The position numbers were made by a program, and so were the translations under genes. The notes beneath the pieces were generated by a model that saw nothing but the letters and a program-made list of their open reading frames with translations, was not told the DNA's origin and did not search any database. A stretch of DNA of 64,000 bases, from positions 230,693,127 through 230,757,126 of the forward strand of contig OV884056.1 in assembly GCA_930367215.1 (NCBI GenBank), given 5' to 3'. Source of the DNA: Pollenia angustigena (Eukaryota; Arthropoda; Insecta; Diptera; Polleniidae). Shown in pieces: positions 44,731-57,017 of the stretch; the stretch's first letter is position 1, and the number at the start of each line of letters is the position of its first letter.

Positions 44731-46465
44731 GTTCTGTAACTTTAATGGGAACTTCTCGCATCGAAAAAATTTGAAATAAATAATTTCCTCGTTTCTCGAA
44801 GAGGCAGAAAAAACTGTGTTGTAACTCATGTCGAAAACTATCAAAGAAGATTACGTCGTTACGTTATTAATGTCTAGGGCTTAGATTTTCATGTACTAAA
44901 AAATCGAAAATATACGCATAAAATATGCACTAAAAACTCCAAAATATGCATTAGAAAAATAAAAAATATGCACTCAAATCTTAAACATTTTAAATAAAAA
45001 AGCATTTACGTTTTTATTTTATTTAAAACAAAAAATACAAAAATTCTATTGTTGTTTTTATTCCATTGTTATTCATGGTTAATATTTTTAAAAACTTAAT
45101 TTAAATAACTGAAATGTAAAAATTTTTGTTTGCATAATCAAATAAATACTTTTTTATATCATCAAGTGTTAATCTTTGACTGTTTAAAAGTTTTTGTACA
45201 GGAAAAATGATCTCTCAACGTCAACCGAAGTTAAAACATACTTGATGGATGCCAGTTTATTTGGACAATATTAATTTTCTAATTCCCACATTTGATTCTA
45301 AATTAAAAATAGTTGAAATTCGTTTTATTGTTTGAAATCCCATGTTTTTTTGCAAAACGTTTTGGTTTTTTTTTTTGTCGGGCGATTCATCCTTCCACAT
45401 TGTTTCCCGTAAAAAATCAAGAAATCAATATTATCGAATTGGCTTCTTATTTCCTCTGCAACTTGATGTTACCCCTGTGCCTAGCAAGTTACATGTAACA
45501 GTTTTGGATAAAATGGGCCAATTGGCAGTCTTAACAATGTAAGGTGTTGCATCGGTTAAAAATTGAAGGATCTTTTAACGAAATCTTGTATTTTAAGCAG
45601 AGCTCTAAAAAAAATTATTAATTGATTTAAGAAAACTTTATTTTGGAAAATTTTTTTTATACAATTTTGAAATTTTTTGAAGAATTTTTTTTATAATATG
45701 GAAATTTAATAAATATGTCACTGAAAAAGGTTAAAATATGTAAAAATATGCATCAATAACCGAAAAATGCAAAAATATGCATTTTCCCCGAATTATGCAA
45801 TAATATGCAACAACAAATCGATGGCATTTTAACGAAAATTTAATGATTCGAAAAGATAATTGGTCGAAATCAATCTTAGACTGTCGACAAAAAACATGTA
45901 TTTGCATGGAAATCGCATCTCTATTAATGTCATAACATTGCACTCGAAGCCAATGTGACATTGCAGGCGTTGCTAGTAACACATATCGTTGACGGCGACC
46001 AAAATTTACTAAAATTTTAAATTTTTCAACGACGGCGGCGAAAATACAACCGTCGGCTACACCAAATAATCTAAAATGCGACTTTAATGTTTGTTGTTTG
46101 CAAACGAGCTTTAAAAACATTCGTAAATTTTATAAAAATGTTAAAAGCAAAATAATTAAACAATTAAAAAATATGTCCAAAAAAAAAATGTTATTATTAT
46201 TCTTTGCATTTTTAACTTTTTTAAGTGTTAAAATTTTTCTCGCCCGATTATTATTCGTAAGTTTCTTTGACAGTTCAAAGCAGGAACTTTTCTCACAAAA
46301 ATTTTACAGACACAGTTTTCTGTAAATTGGCGAGTAATTTTCTTACGAAACATTTACTTCTCGCAAAAAAAATTACAGACACAGTTTAGTGAGAAAAACA
46401 GCTGTTTGTGTCAATATAAGACATTTTTGTTTCATTTCACACATTTCAATCGAAAAGTTTCAAAA
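44731..46465. mobile_element. inverted-repeat element split by a hAT remnant
   Basis: It starts GTTCTGTAACTTTAATGGGA then ACTTCTCGCATCG and ends around ACATTTCAATCGAAAAGTTT, a design shared with 13873-14401 and, at the right, with 1-2054 and 53584-55276. The hAT copy at 44875-45923 interrupts it. The exact ends are approximate. Confidence 0.5.
44875..45923 (-). mobile_element. hAT remnant element, copy 2
   Basis: It is about 95 percent alike to 35397-36456 by eye. The left end has changed to TAGGGCTTAGATTTTCATG; the right end GCATGGAAATCGCATCTCTA is the same. A perfect 8-bp duplication TTAATGTC lies at 44867-44874 and 45924-45931. The transposase C-terminal trace is present on the minus strand near 45205-45245. 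The frames at 45313-45542 are not genes. Confidence 0.88.
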
Positions 46466-46723
46466 TTTGTTTTATTGAAAATTTATTCGCCATGGAATTT
46501 CATGTTTAGAAAAACGCTTGGCGCTCTTATTGAGGTAGCTCAATAACTCAATATTTTTTTGTTTACTAAAATTGACACTTTCAAAAACTCACAGAACTAT
46601 TTCTTACACTGTAATTCTTATAAATTAATCTATAACGACGATAACGTAGAAATCTATATTTACAACAGTTCTACAACAATATTAATTCTTAGTATATAGT
46701 GGTAGTTGAAGCTATGACGTCAC

Positions 46724-47545
46724 CAGGTCCGGATCCAGCCTTACCGTTAGGAGGGGCACACTTCTTAGGCATTATTTAAACAAAAATGTGTAATTTTGCT
46801 TTTGACGTCGTATTGAAATGTAGTATAAAATATAAATTAAGTATAAATTAAAAAAAAAAAAAAACAATATCATTCATATTCGGGCAAGTTCCATAAATCG
46901 AAAAGAATAATTAAAATCAAAACCTTTTTGGATTTTATTTTTACTTCGATTCGATTCCTTGAACATGTCCGCATATGTTTATAAAACTGATTATTTAAAT
47001 CCAAAAAAAAAGTTAAAATTACAATATTCAGGTCTGTCGCAGAAATCAATTCCGGTAGAAAGTGAAAGTGATTTCGTATCTTGCTTCACATAAAACGAAA
47101 TCACTTTCGATCGCAATTGATTTCTGTTGCAGGCCTGATCAAAAAAAGTCATAATTCTAAACGAAATACATACATATTAAAACTAAACATTTCTTTTGGA
47201 TTTTTAAGGTTCTTACTTACTATGAATCTGAACAAAACGCAACAATTCCAAATTTGTCTTCTAAATAATTTAAAAACTAGCTGACTAATAAATCAAACTA
47301 TTTATGATTTTTATGACCAAGTGTTTAAAGAACTCTATACATCCAATTGAATTAATTTTATATTAATCGTTTATTCAAAAACTTATTATAGTGGAATTTT
47401 TGCGTTATGTTATGAACAACCTCCTTCACTAATATAACCTAAAATTAAAAAGAATAAAGACAAGAAATAAAAGAAGGAAAGAATTAAAACATGTTTTTAT
47501 CATTTTGGGGATGATTTATTTTCCCCACCTCTGGATCCGCGCCTG
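46724..47545. mobile_element. 822-bp hAT-like element with CAGG...GGATCCAG ends
   Basis: Left CAGGTCCGGATCCAG, right CTGGATCCGCGCCTG. Flanks GACGTCAC (46716-46723) and GACGTAAC (47546-47553) match in 7 of 8 bases, so this looks like an older hAT-type 8-bp duplication. No transposase readable. A hairpin element is nested inside at 47029-47137. Confidence 0.8.
47029..47137. mobile_element. 109-bp hairpin element nested in the hAT-like element
   Basis: CAGGTCTGTCGCAGAAATCA...GTGATTTCGT and its inverse ACGAAATCAC...TGATTTCTGTTGCAGGCCTG pair over about 40 bases each side with few mismatches and a small insertion in the left arm. Confidence 0.75.
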
Positions 47546-47635
47546 GACGTAACTAATATACATACAACCTGACATATAAATACGCGGTTAACTGGAAGCA
47601 TGAATATTATGTGTAAATAAGTATGTCTATTGTAT

Positions 47636-47674
47636 ATACATACATACATACATACATACATACATACATACATA
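47636..47674. repeat. (TACA)n microsatellite
   Basis: About nine perfect units. Confidence 0.95.
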
Positions 47675-48548
47675 GTACATAATCGACAAATACTTGGCAT
47701 ACTTTCCTCGATTATGGCAAAAATTCATAGAGTTGCTCCATAGCTTATTGCCTGTACAAAAGACTCCATCGCCATTGATAAGAAGGTTTTCAATGAGCAC
47801 TTATACTCAATTCAGACACACTTCAAACTACAATATACAAAAATACACTTACACACACCCCTACAAACCCACAAACACTAGACACATACAGTGTAATTTA
47901 CACTTAAAGTAAATGACAATGATGTCAATGACAAAAACATAAAGAAATAAACAAATGAACAACACGACTATTTAAAGGTTAGGAGCAGTACAATGTTTGA
48001 TACCAGAGGGGAGCAGTAGCAATATAAATAATTCAACTAAGCATATACAATCAAACAGCCATCTGGAAAACAATATTATGAACAAACAACAATTTATGTT
48101 GTTGAAAAAAAAAAAATCAATTGAAAAATTGTAGAGGATTATTTATATAAGAATTTTGCAGAAGAATTCCACACAATAAATTTGTGGCAAAAAGGCAAAA
48201 GTGCTTAAGTTTAAATCGAGTTAATATCACCTTTAATGTCTTCACATTCAAAAGTACACATGGGCGAAGATTCAATTATTTTGTGCGACTTTTTAGGAAG
48301 TTATAGCGAAAAGTTTTTCAGCTTATCTCTCTTTCAATAACAACTAAAGTGAAAACTTATGTGTGTGACATTAGGAATATTTAGGATTAAAACCCTAAAA
48401 AACCTAAAACAGCAAATATGTAAGGATTATATTAGAATCCGAAGAACTTTCCAAAAATCTCCTTTAAAGTTGAAAATTGCTCTCCTTAAAAAATTAAAAA
48501 AATTGACTAAAGCACTTTTCTCTTATTGTTACAGAAATATAAAAAAAA
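47675..48548. other. AT-rich spacer, no gene seen
   Basis: Small frames only, without known motifs. Confidence 0.5.
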
Positions 48549-49122
48549 CAAGTAAGAAAGTATAGTCGATCAAGCCCGACCATATGATACCCTACACCAC
48601 AGTATTTAATCACACATCATGCTTATGTGTCCATATTAATATGGATTTATCTATGTTTATAAACTTCATTCAAATCGGTTTGAAAATTTGTGAGAGGCAG
48701 AAATTGCCCCCTACTTCCCTATTTTTGAAAAACTGTATAGCTTATGTGTCCATATAGATAGGGATCTATCTATGTTTTAAATTTCATTAAAATCGGTTTG
48801 AGAGGCAAACATTGCCCCTATCTCCCCTCGTGGTCCTATTTTCTTAAAAATGCATAGCTTATGTGTCCGTACAAATATGGATCTATCTATGTTTTAAATT
48901 TTATTAAAATCGGTTTGATGGTTTCTGAGAGGAAGAAATTTCCCCCAAATTTTATCAAATTATCTTCAAAATTGCGACCTGTACTTTGCGCACAAGGTTA
49001 CATGGACAGCCAGCCAGCCTGACTCAGAAAGTGATTCTAAGTCGATCGGTATACTTTAAGGCGTTACACACATCAGCACAAATGCTTAATACCCTCTCCA
49101 CTATTGTGGTGTGGGTATAAAA
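48549..49122. repeat. ATACCC-type dispersed repeat A, complete copy
   Basis: It starts AAGTAAGAAAGTATAGTCGA then TCAAGCCCGACC and has ATACCCTACACCACA near its start and the inverse TGTGGTGTGGGTAT at its end. The middle holds three tandem units of about 118 bp (from 48620, 48739 and 48857), each opening GCTTATGTGTCC and containing ATCTATCTATG then AAATCGGTTTGA. Partial copies are at 51367-51480 and 53463-53580 plus 55600-55856. Confidence 0.8.
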
Positions 49123-49483
49123 ATTAAGAAATCATTCAAAATGAAACTCTTTGTCAAATTTGGTCAAATGTCATTTGCTAAAGCAAAGTGCCAAACTGAA
49201 TGCACATTCCGTACGGAATCAGCTTTTTGTTTATTGCTAAAAAGAAGAATTTTAGATAAGAGGCATGACAAAAAAATACCCAAATTTCTTCACATTTGCA
49301 TAACTATAGACCTAGTCTGTGTTGCCAGTTAAGCATTTGTCAAGCTAAATCTACATTTTTAAAGTCATTTAGCATGTAGCATTTTTTTCTAGCATTATTT
49401 AAAAACTCCCAGCAATTTTTAATTCTTGTAATATTTTTAATATTTTCCATTTTTATAATGTTTAATACAAAAATGAAAGAAAA

Positions 49484-50462
49484 CAAGTTAGAGTGCTAAA
49501 TTCGGCTATGCCGAATCTTTGTTACCCTGCACCGACAGTTCGAATATTTCAGAAGTGATATCAATCAGATATCAGCATTAAAATTGGTCGCGGTTTAGAC
49601 CTGTATTAAATGATTGACCGACAATCTTGACTACAACATCATGATTCGAAACAATAAATTTCAATACAGCGGAAATACGTTTTAGTGTTTACAGTGAATT
49701 TCAGTTGGTTGCTAAATAAATATGAGGTAATTATTGACCGTAAACCACAAAATTGCATTTCTGGCCATGTGAAGCTAAGTGGGAAGAAATTTTACCGTAA
49801 TATCTATATCTGCTACGGTTTTAGGCGTATTTAATTAATTTACCAAAGTGGGTTTTATATGGGGCCTATAGTAAATTATGGACCAATCAATTTTCACGAG
49901 ATTTCACAGTGTCATTTGTAGTCCTATAAAACTGCGACGTACCAAATTTTGTTATGATAGCATTATTTTTTACTGTTTTAGGCGTACTAAAACGTTTTCC
50001 GGGAGTAGTGCTTATATGCGCCCTAGAGTAAATTATGGACGGATCTTCATGAAATTTTACAGCGTGATTTGCAGTCGAATAAAACGTATTTTTGCAAAAT
50101 CTTATATCATTCCGTGCATTTTTCCACCATTTATGTATGTTTTGTAAAAAAATTATCAATTTTTTAAGGTGGTGGTTCCACATTTTGATTCATAGCTCTG
50201 ATCCCACTTAACCGATTTTGCTGGATTTCAATCGCAAAGTGCTTGGGATAACTTCAAGCAATTTGACAACAAGTTTGTTCATTTCTTTTCAGTTTTTCGA
50301 CAGACGGACAGACAGACGGACATGACTAAATCGACTTAGAATTACTCAAGGAGCCAGAATATATATACTTTATGGGGTCTGAGATGAATAATGAAAAGTT
50401 TCACACGGAATGACGAACTTAGTATACCCTCTTCACAACTAATTTTGGTGGAGGGTATAAAA
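49484..50462. repeat. ATACCC-type dispersed repeat B
   Basis: It starts ACAAGTTAGAGTGCTAAATT with the palindrome ATTCGGCTATGCCGAAT, then TTACCCTGCACC, and ends GGTGGAGGGTATAAAA, an inverted match to the ACCC motif. Inside, ATGGGGCCTATAGTAAATTA-like phrases repeat (about 49858 and 50010). Related phrases occur at 41460-41700. The frames at 49878-50183 are within it and not genes. Confidence 0.7.
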
Positions 50463-50668
50463 AACGGAAGATTCTAACTGTGAATTAGATCTAAAAAATG
50501 CAACAATGTAAATACTCGTTAATTTTTTACTGAAATAAAAATCAAATAAGCAGAAAATTTAAAAAAATTAGAAAAAACCTATTTACAAAAGTTTTGCAAA
50601 GATTGGCCCGTGGAGCGCCTAGGATGCTTCTAGACGGGTCACATGAATGACTCATCCCACATTATGAA

Positions 50669-50795
50669 TTTTTTTTTTAATTTCCTAAGCTAATCCCGCG
50701 AAGTTCTACGCTTGTCTAAAGGAAAGAAACCAGCTAGATTACCTGGGGGAATCGGCGCTGATAGACTAGCTCACTACCAGCAAGCCGGTACCTCT
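50669..50795 (-). mobile_element. tRNA-derived SINE, copy 2 (degraded)
   Basis: On the minus strand it shares GTAGTGAGCTAGTCTATCA, TGGTTTCTTTCCTTTAGACA and AACTTCGCGGG with copy 1 at 33236-33397, followed by an A10 run. The B box is lost by a small deletion (CCGATTCCCCC remains), so this copy cannot drive its own transcription. Confidence 0.8.
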
Positions 50796-50851
50796 ATCTC
50801 TTTTATTTAAGGGGTTCTCCAATACAAAATGTTCAATACAGACTAGAAATA

Positions 50852-51217
50852 CCCAGTAAAAACTTACATTGCAAAGTAATGAGTTAAAAAGCTAATATAA
50901 CGACTCTTCACTACTTATACATTGGCATTTGAACTCATTATTTTAACACGGTGATGTCATTGGAGGCAAGTACTTACCACCCTCGCTTACAAATAGGGAG
51001 TTAAATAAGTCATTACCACATTCGCTTACAAATAGGGACTTAAATAAGTTATTACTCCGATGTCACCAAAATTACAACTAACATGTCATGACTATAAAAT
51101 TTCAGTACAGCATAATTTTTCATATTCAAATTTATTACAAATTGTTTTTTATTTATATATAGTCATTGAAAAGTAAGTTGTTCAGTAATGGCAAGTCATT
51201 ACCAAGTTTTTTCTGGG
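50852..51217. mobile_element. 366-bp CCCAG-ended miniature element
   Basis: Left CCCAGTAAAAACTTAC, right GTTTTTTCTGGG, with loosely inverted sequence further in (GTAATGA and TCATTAC). Inside, a 39-bp unit starting TACCACCCTCGCTTAC is tandemly duplicated (50975-51052). Confidence 0.6.
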
Positions 51218-51366
51218 AACGAAAATTTTCGTTAAGAGCTATTCTGTAATGAAATTTTATCAATTTTTTCGGCAAACAATGTCGGTAGCTAACGACACAA
51301 AAAAAGTTCTTGTTAAATAGTAACGACAATAAATATAGAGTAAAGAAGCCAATTTTTAACACAGAA

Positions 51367-51480
51367 AAAGTAAGAAAGTAAAGTCGATCAAGCCCAACCC
51401 TACATTACAGTATTTGGGCGATCATGTTTCCGCCAAAAATAGTATGTTTTGAGGTTTAGATTATATCCAAATATATACTA
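51367..51480. repeat. 5' fragment of ATACCC-type repeat A
   Basis: AAGTAAGAAAGTAAAGTCGA then TCAAGCCCAACC matches the start of 48549-49122. Confidence 0.7.
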
Positions 51481-53462
51481 CTATAACAATGATTACTACT
51501 ATGAGATAACAAAGAAGCTATTATTATGGTAGCTTATTACACTGTGCAACAAAAAAAGCAGCCTCAATACTTGCAACGCGAAATGAAACTAGACTATTGG
51601 TAGCAACAGTTTCTTTTTTGCCAATAACACATGAAGAAGTGGAAGAAGGCAGTTTTTCTTCTTTGATTGCAGTTTTTTTAACGCTGATCTGAAATTATAA
51701 ATTTATTAAGTTTCTTCAGTTTATTAAAACCAAAATTTTTCAGAAATTGAATGTCATAGTCATGAATTTTGTTGGTTCCTTACGCTTGTGAATTGTTTCG
51801 TTTGTATTGAAATGAACTTTTTATTCAATAATTAATTTGATTTTCATATTATTATTTATTTGAAAAAAAAACCAGTTAACCTTCTTTTCTTTAAACGCTT
51901 AACGTAAAACCGATTTGGTTACTATTCGCAAAAACCGAAAACCGGCTTATGAAAAAAGTCGAATAATCGATCTCCCTAAAAAACACGCGATAGCAGGATT
52001 GGACCTAACCGAAAAAATATGACTTGGTTTTTAATCCGACTGAGCTTTTCCTTAAAAAAAGTTTCAAAATTAATGAAATTTTATAAAATTTATCATTAAT
52101 CACAGTTTAAAACAAGCAAGAACGCGTAAAAGCCCAACACAACCCACTGTCTGACTAGTCCCTTTTGTAAACCTCCTAATACAACACATTTTGTCTTGGT
52201 AAGAGTTATTTGTTTAGATGAGAGTTATTTGCGCCGAATTTTTTCTCAATACAAAACTCTATTTGAGATTAAGGATATAAACATTTGCAGTCTCAAACAA
52301 CCATTAAGCTGACGTTTAACTTCTTTAAAAAAAACTCCAAAACGAAATATAAGATAAACATAGTATCCAATACATTTACACAAAAATAGGAAAAAGGAAG
52401 GAAATGAACATCATTCTTTTATGAGAATATTATTTACCGTCAAACACACAAACTAAAATGTGGACATTTTATGCCACAAACAAAACCACCAAACAACCAG
52501 CCATCTATCCGACCATCCAAAATACGAATATTTATGCAGCTTAAATTTAATGGCTGTAATGACATTTACCACCCCTGTAATGGGTATAAAATTTCCGTTC
52601 AAAAGTAAATGAAAAAAAAATTAATGAAACAATACCAACAACACAAAAAAAAATTGAAGAAGTATTTTAACTACGTTTTGTTAATGGAGCTTAAATAAAA
52701 ACTTCAACACTGGATGGCAGGAGCAGCGACAAAAAAACAACAACAGTTTTAAGGGCAATATTGTTTTTATCAAGTGTTGTGTCGTTTGAAAGTGATACGA
52801 AACTCCTGTTTCCATGTAACTTACATACCTATCTGGATAATAGCAGCTAGTGATCTCCTGCTTCTGTTAATGAAAGATGAGGTGTACAAAGTGTACTGGC
52901 TACACACATCCATCCTATAGTTTGCCCTATTTATTGTAATTATTGTTTATTCAACGCATTGGTTTCATTATGCTTTGGTGTTTGTTCTAGTGTTGAAATC
53001 TATATAATAATTCACATTTCCTTTCCGTTTCTCTTGCCACTTGATATCGAGAAAAAGAAAAAAAAAACAACAAAGAAATAAAAGTTTTATATTCGCATTT
53101 CATGTAATGACGATACCTTTCAAACCAGTACCATCCCAACAACAAAAATATCTTGGCTAGAATTTATTTCAAACATTGTTTTTGTTGTTTTTTTTTCATG
53201 TTATTTAATTTATGTACGAATATTTTTTATAGCTCGCGTTCTGTAATATAACACAGAGGAAAAACTTTTTAATATGTTTTTTTTGTTCTGCATAAATTTA
53301 TTTGTTCTATTTATTTTTAATTAAAAAACTTTTTTTGTTGTTTTGTTGATTTGTTGATTTCTACAATTGATTTGATATCGAGTGACATTTTAACACTTTA
53401 CAAATATAAAACTCTCGCTTTGTAGCGATGTTAACATTTGCTGAATACAAAACGAGCTAAAA
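51481..53462. other. AT-rich stretch, no gene recognised
   Basis: No reading frame above 60 residues with coding character, and no terminal repeats that I could pair. Confidence 0.5.
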
Positions 53463-55856
53463 ACAAATAAAAAAGTATAGTCGGTCAAGCCCGACCTTAT
53501 GATACCCTACACCACAATATTAAAAAACTAATTTTCGAGAGTGTACCCTATTTGGAACCCATTGGCAATTATGGACACGCCAGTAGCTCGTTTCTGCATT
53601 TCTCGCATCGTAAAATTTCTTACATGAAGTGTGAAACAAAAAATTCCATCGTTTCTCGATTTATGAGATAAAAGTGTTTCTGTATTTGAATGCGAAAACA
53701 GACACAACAAATTCTGTTTATACTGGCATATTTCCAGTCAAATAAAAGCGAAACGTCAACAAAAGAAATAAATATAATAAAAACAGGGCTGCCAGATTTG
53801 ACGAGTTATCGTCATCTTGACGATTTTTTGTTCCGATATTAACAAAGTGACGTTTTGATGATTTTTGCTAAAAAAAGTGACGAAAGCAAAAGCAAAAATA
53901 TTTTATAATTTTGTTGTTACTTTCTATAGAAATTCATCTTGAATTTTTAAATTTCAAACACTTCTACTTTGTGGCGTTGAAAATTGAAAAAAAAAAAAAT
54001 AATATGAATGTCTGTAGAAAGCAACATCAAATTAATAAAATATTTTTGATTTTGTTTTTGCTTTTAATGAAATTGTTGGCGTTGCGTTTTACACTTAGTC
54101 TTCGAAATCAGATAATTGTAAATATTTTTATATGTTTGTTTATTAGAAAAAATATATCTTTGTGAAAATTGTCCTCGAAATTGTTTGTCTTTTCCCCATT
54201 TATTAATGAACCGATTTTTTTTAATTTTAACTACCAGGTATTCTACTAAGTCTATTCAGGTAAAAAAGAAACAGATTATAGGAATAGGTAAATTAAAGAT
54301 TTATATCTCAGCCATTTGTAAACCGATATAGTTAAATTTCAATAATATACTATTTCGGACTACATACGATATAAGTATAAAACAACGTTGTCACTATCAA
54401 TTCCATAAAAACCCAGAATATTTATAATACTGTTATCAAAGCTGATTTAATTTAAACATTTTCCATTTTGATCTCGGTTTTTATTAAGCTTGGTTTCTTT
54501 TTGCTTTTGTAAAAATATTTATTTTATTTTTTGTTTAATATGATATTTTCTCTTGCCTTTGTGTAACTTCTCCATGGGAAAATAACAATTTTAAATTGTT
54601 ATCGGATTAAAGAAAATAAATAATGTTGTAAAAAATAATCATCCAGCTTAACAAAATAAATATATAAATTTAATGAAATTATTAAATTCCCATGAACTTT
54701 AACTATGTTTTTGTTTGATTATTTTATAATAAAAGTCGAAACTGATTCTTAAAACAAAAAAGACGATCTTTTTTATTTTTTTCTAAGGAAATTGACGATT
54801 TTGACACAAATTTATCTGGCAACACTGATTAAAACCAAAACAAGAAAAGGCTAAAAAAAATTTAATATAACAAAATATAACAAATGTTTTTTTGTTTATT
54901 TTCATCATATAAATTATGCATTCATCATTTATATTCCTTCGATTTTTTTATTTATTTAAAAGGAATAGTATATAAACATATTTTAAATTCAAAATATCTA
55001 CATTTTGTTTTTCTCGCCACCAATTTCAAATATGACTTATTTTGACAGTTCTTGAAAGAAACTTTTCGCAAAATATTGTTATAGAAACACTTTTTCTCGC
55101 ATCCTTCCAATAATTGCTGGAAAATTATTTAAATGACAGATAATTCTCGCAAAAAAAAGATACAGAAACACTTCTGTGAGAAAAACCATTTTTTGTTTCA
55201 TTTCAAACTATTTTTGTTGCAATTCACACGTTTCATGCGAAAAGTTTTACGATGTGAGAAATACAGAAACGGGCTACAGAACAAAATTATGCTTTGGGGA
55301 GAAGATTCATATTAAAGCACTTTGTGTTCATTATTATTTAGATATCTTCACCTATAAGGATTTGTTGGCCATTACATGCAACCTATGGTTAACTTTGGAT
55401 CTACTAACACAACATTTTGTTATTATCGTAATTTTGATTGTCGCGAATTATAAAAAAGTATTGGCATATAAAGCAAATTTCGGAAGTAGTATTTGTTAGG
55501 CTAGATGATTTAGATTGCAATCAAATAATTTTAGACCAAATTTTTGTCTAAATACAAACATAATTATGATGCTTTTTTTTATCACAAAGGCTTTATTTAG
55601 GATAGAAACTTTACAATAAGCTTCGTCCTTCTGACAAATTATTATTAAATTTGCACCCTGTACGTTTCGTATAAGGTTTACATAAACAGCGAGCCAGGCT
55701 AACGGAAAGACATGGTTAGATCTTCTCAGAAAGTGATTATGATTCGATCGGTATACTAAAAGGTGAGTATGAGGCCAATATTTTAAGGTGCTACAAACAT
55801 TGGCACAAACGTATAATACCCTCTTCGTTATTGTGGTGTGGATAAAAAAATACAAG
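53463..55856. repeat. ATACCC-type repeat A, split copy
   Basis: The left part 53463-53583 has the family start (GTATAGTCGGTCAAGCCCGA, ATACCCTACACCACA). The right part 55277-55856 ends like 48549-49122 (TAATACCCTCTTCGTTATTG then TGGTGTGGATAAAAA). Between them lies the element at 53584-55276. Confidence 0.7.
53584..55276. mobile_element. 1.69-kb TAGCCCG-ended inverted-repeat element, complete copy
   Basis: Left TAGCTCGTTTCTGCATTTCT then CGCATCGTAAAA; the right end is the inverse of TAGCCCGTTTCTGTATTTCT then CACATCGTAAAA. CAG lies on both sides (53581-53583, 55277-55279), a possible 3-bp duplication. The body repeats CTGCCAGATTTGACGA and an inverted relative near 54780-54830. No transposase found. 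Copy 1 is at 1-2054. Confidence 0.8.
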
Positions 55857-57017
55857 AATGAGGTTTTCTAGTTTCTCGTTGTTACGGTAAAAGTATTTTC
55901 ATGTTATTTTTTTTTTAAATATGTTTTTAGAAAAAAGTAGATTTTTTAACATTAAGAAAAATACTTAGGACTCAATGTTTATTTTAATGAGGTAAAAGCT
56001 TAATTAAGTGAAAACGTAGTTTATTTAACTTATTTAAAAGAAAGAAGAACGCTCAGTTTTCTTGAAACTTATGCTTACTGCTATCTACAACAGCAGTGCG
56101 CAAAACACACATATTGATTTTACGCTAGTAAACAGTGATGCGAACTCCTGGGACACATTTAAAAAAGTATAAAAAAGGGCTAACTTTTTAAAAACAGGAA
56201 TTTTTACAAAAACAACTCCCCACGAAATAAGCCCCCAAAACGGAAATGGAATAACACCCCAAAAAAAATATATGAGAGGCAACAACAACGTTTTTTGTAG
56301 ATTTATTTAATTTTTTTTTTTTTTTTTTTTTTTTTTTGGGACTTATTTCATTTTTATATTGGGGAGTAATACATGTAATACATGAATAACTGAAATAAAA
56401 GAAGTCCTTAAAAATATTTTGGGGACATCTTTCATTTTCAAATTTATTCAAAAATTGTCAAAAATGCAAATAATGTCCCGTTATAATATGTAAACAAAAC
56501 TTGTTTTAATGAATGGTCTCTTGAAATAATTGGCAGTAATATGAAAAAAAAATATTTAAAATTTATATTTTTAATTGATTGGATGTTTTGAATACTTTTT
56601 GGGGATTTATTTACGTTTTTGTATTGTTAATCAGTGATGCCAGAATTGCAGATTTATCTCCATTTTAAAGATTTTATACTTTAAAATTGCCAAAATGCAG
56701 ATTTGACGATTTTTGGCGTAAAAATTCAGATTTTTAAGCTCGGTGAAAACTTCTTCACATTGTCACTTATGTTTGTACTATTTCCAGTTCTTGCATTGAT
56801 AAACAAAATTTACAACCATTCATGGTTGAAAACAGAAAAATTCGGTTTTGATAATATTAAACGGTTGTCAAACCACGTGAATCAATTTTGGCCAAACAAC
56901 AAACACAAATTTTCAACCATGTTTTGAAAATCGCATTCAAGTGAAATTAAAATCAAACACATTTTGAAACTTTTCTGTGTTAAAAGTTTAAAAAAAATAT
57001 TACATTTTTTATATCTT
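55857..57017. other. AT-rich spacer with a long T run
   Basis: T run at about 56311-56337. Frames here are AT-driven; nothing recognised. Confidence 0.5.

Noticed and set aside
47500..47700. 66-residue frame with Met-Tyr-Val-Cys repeats
   Set aside because: It is a translation of the (TACA)n microsatellite.
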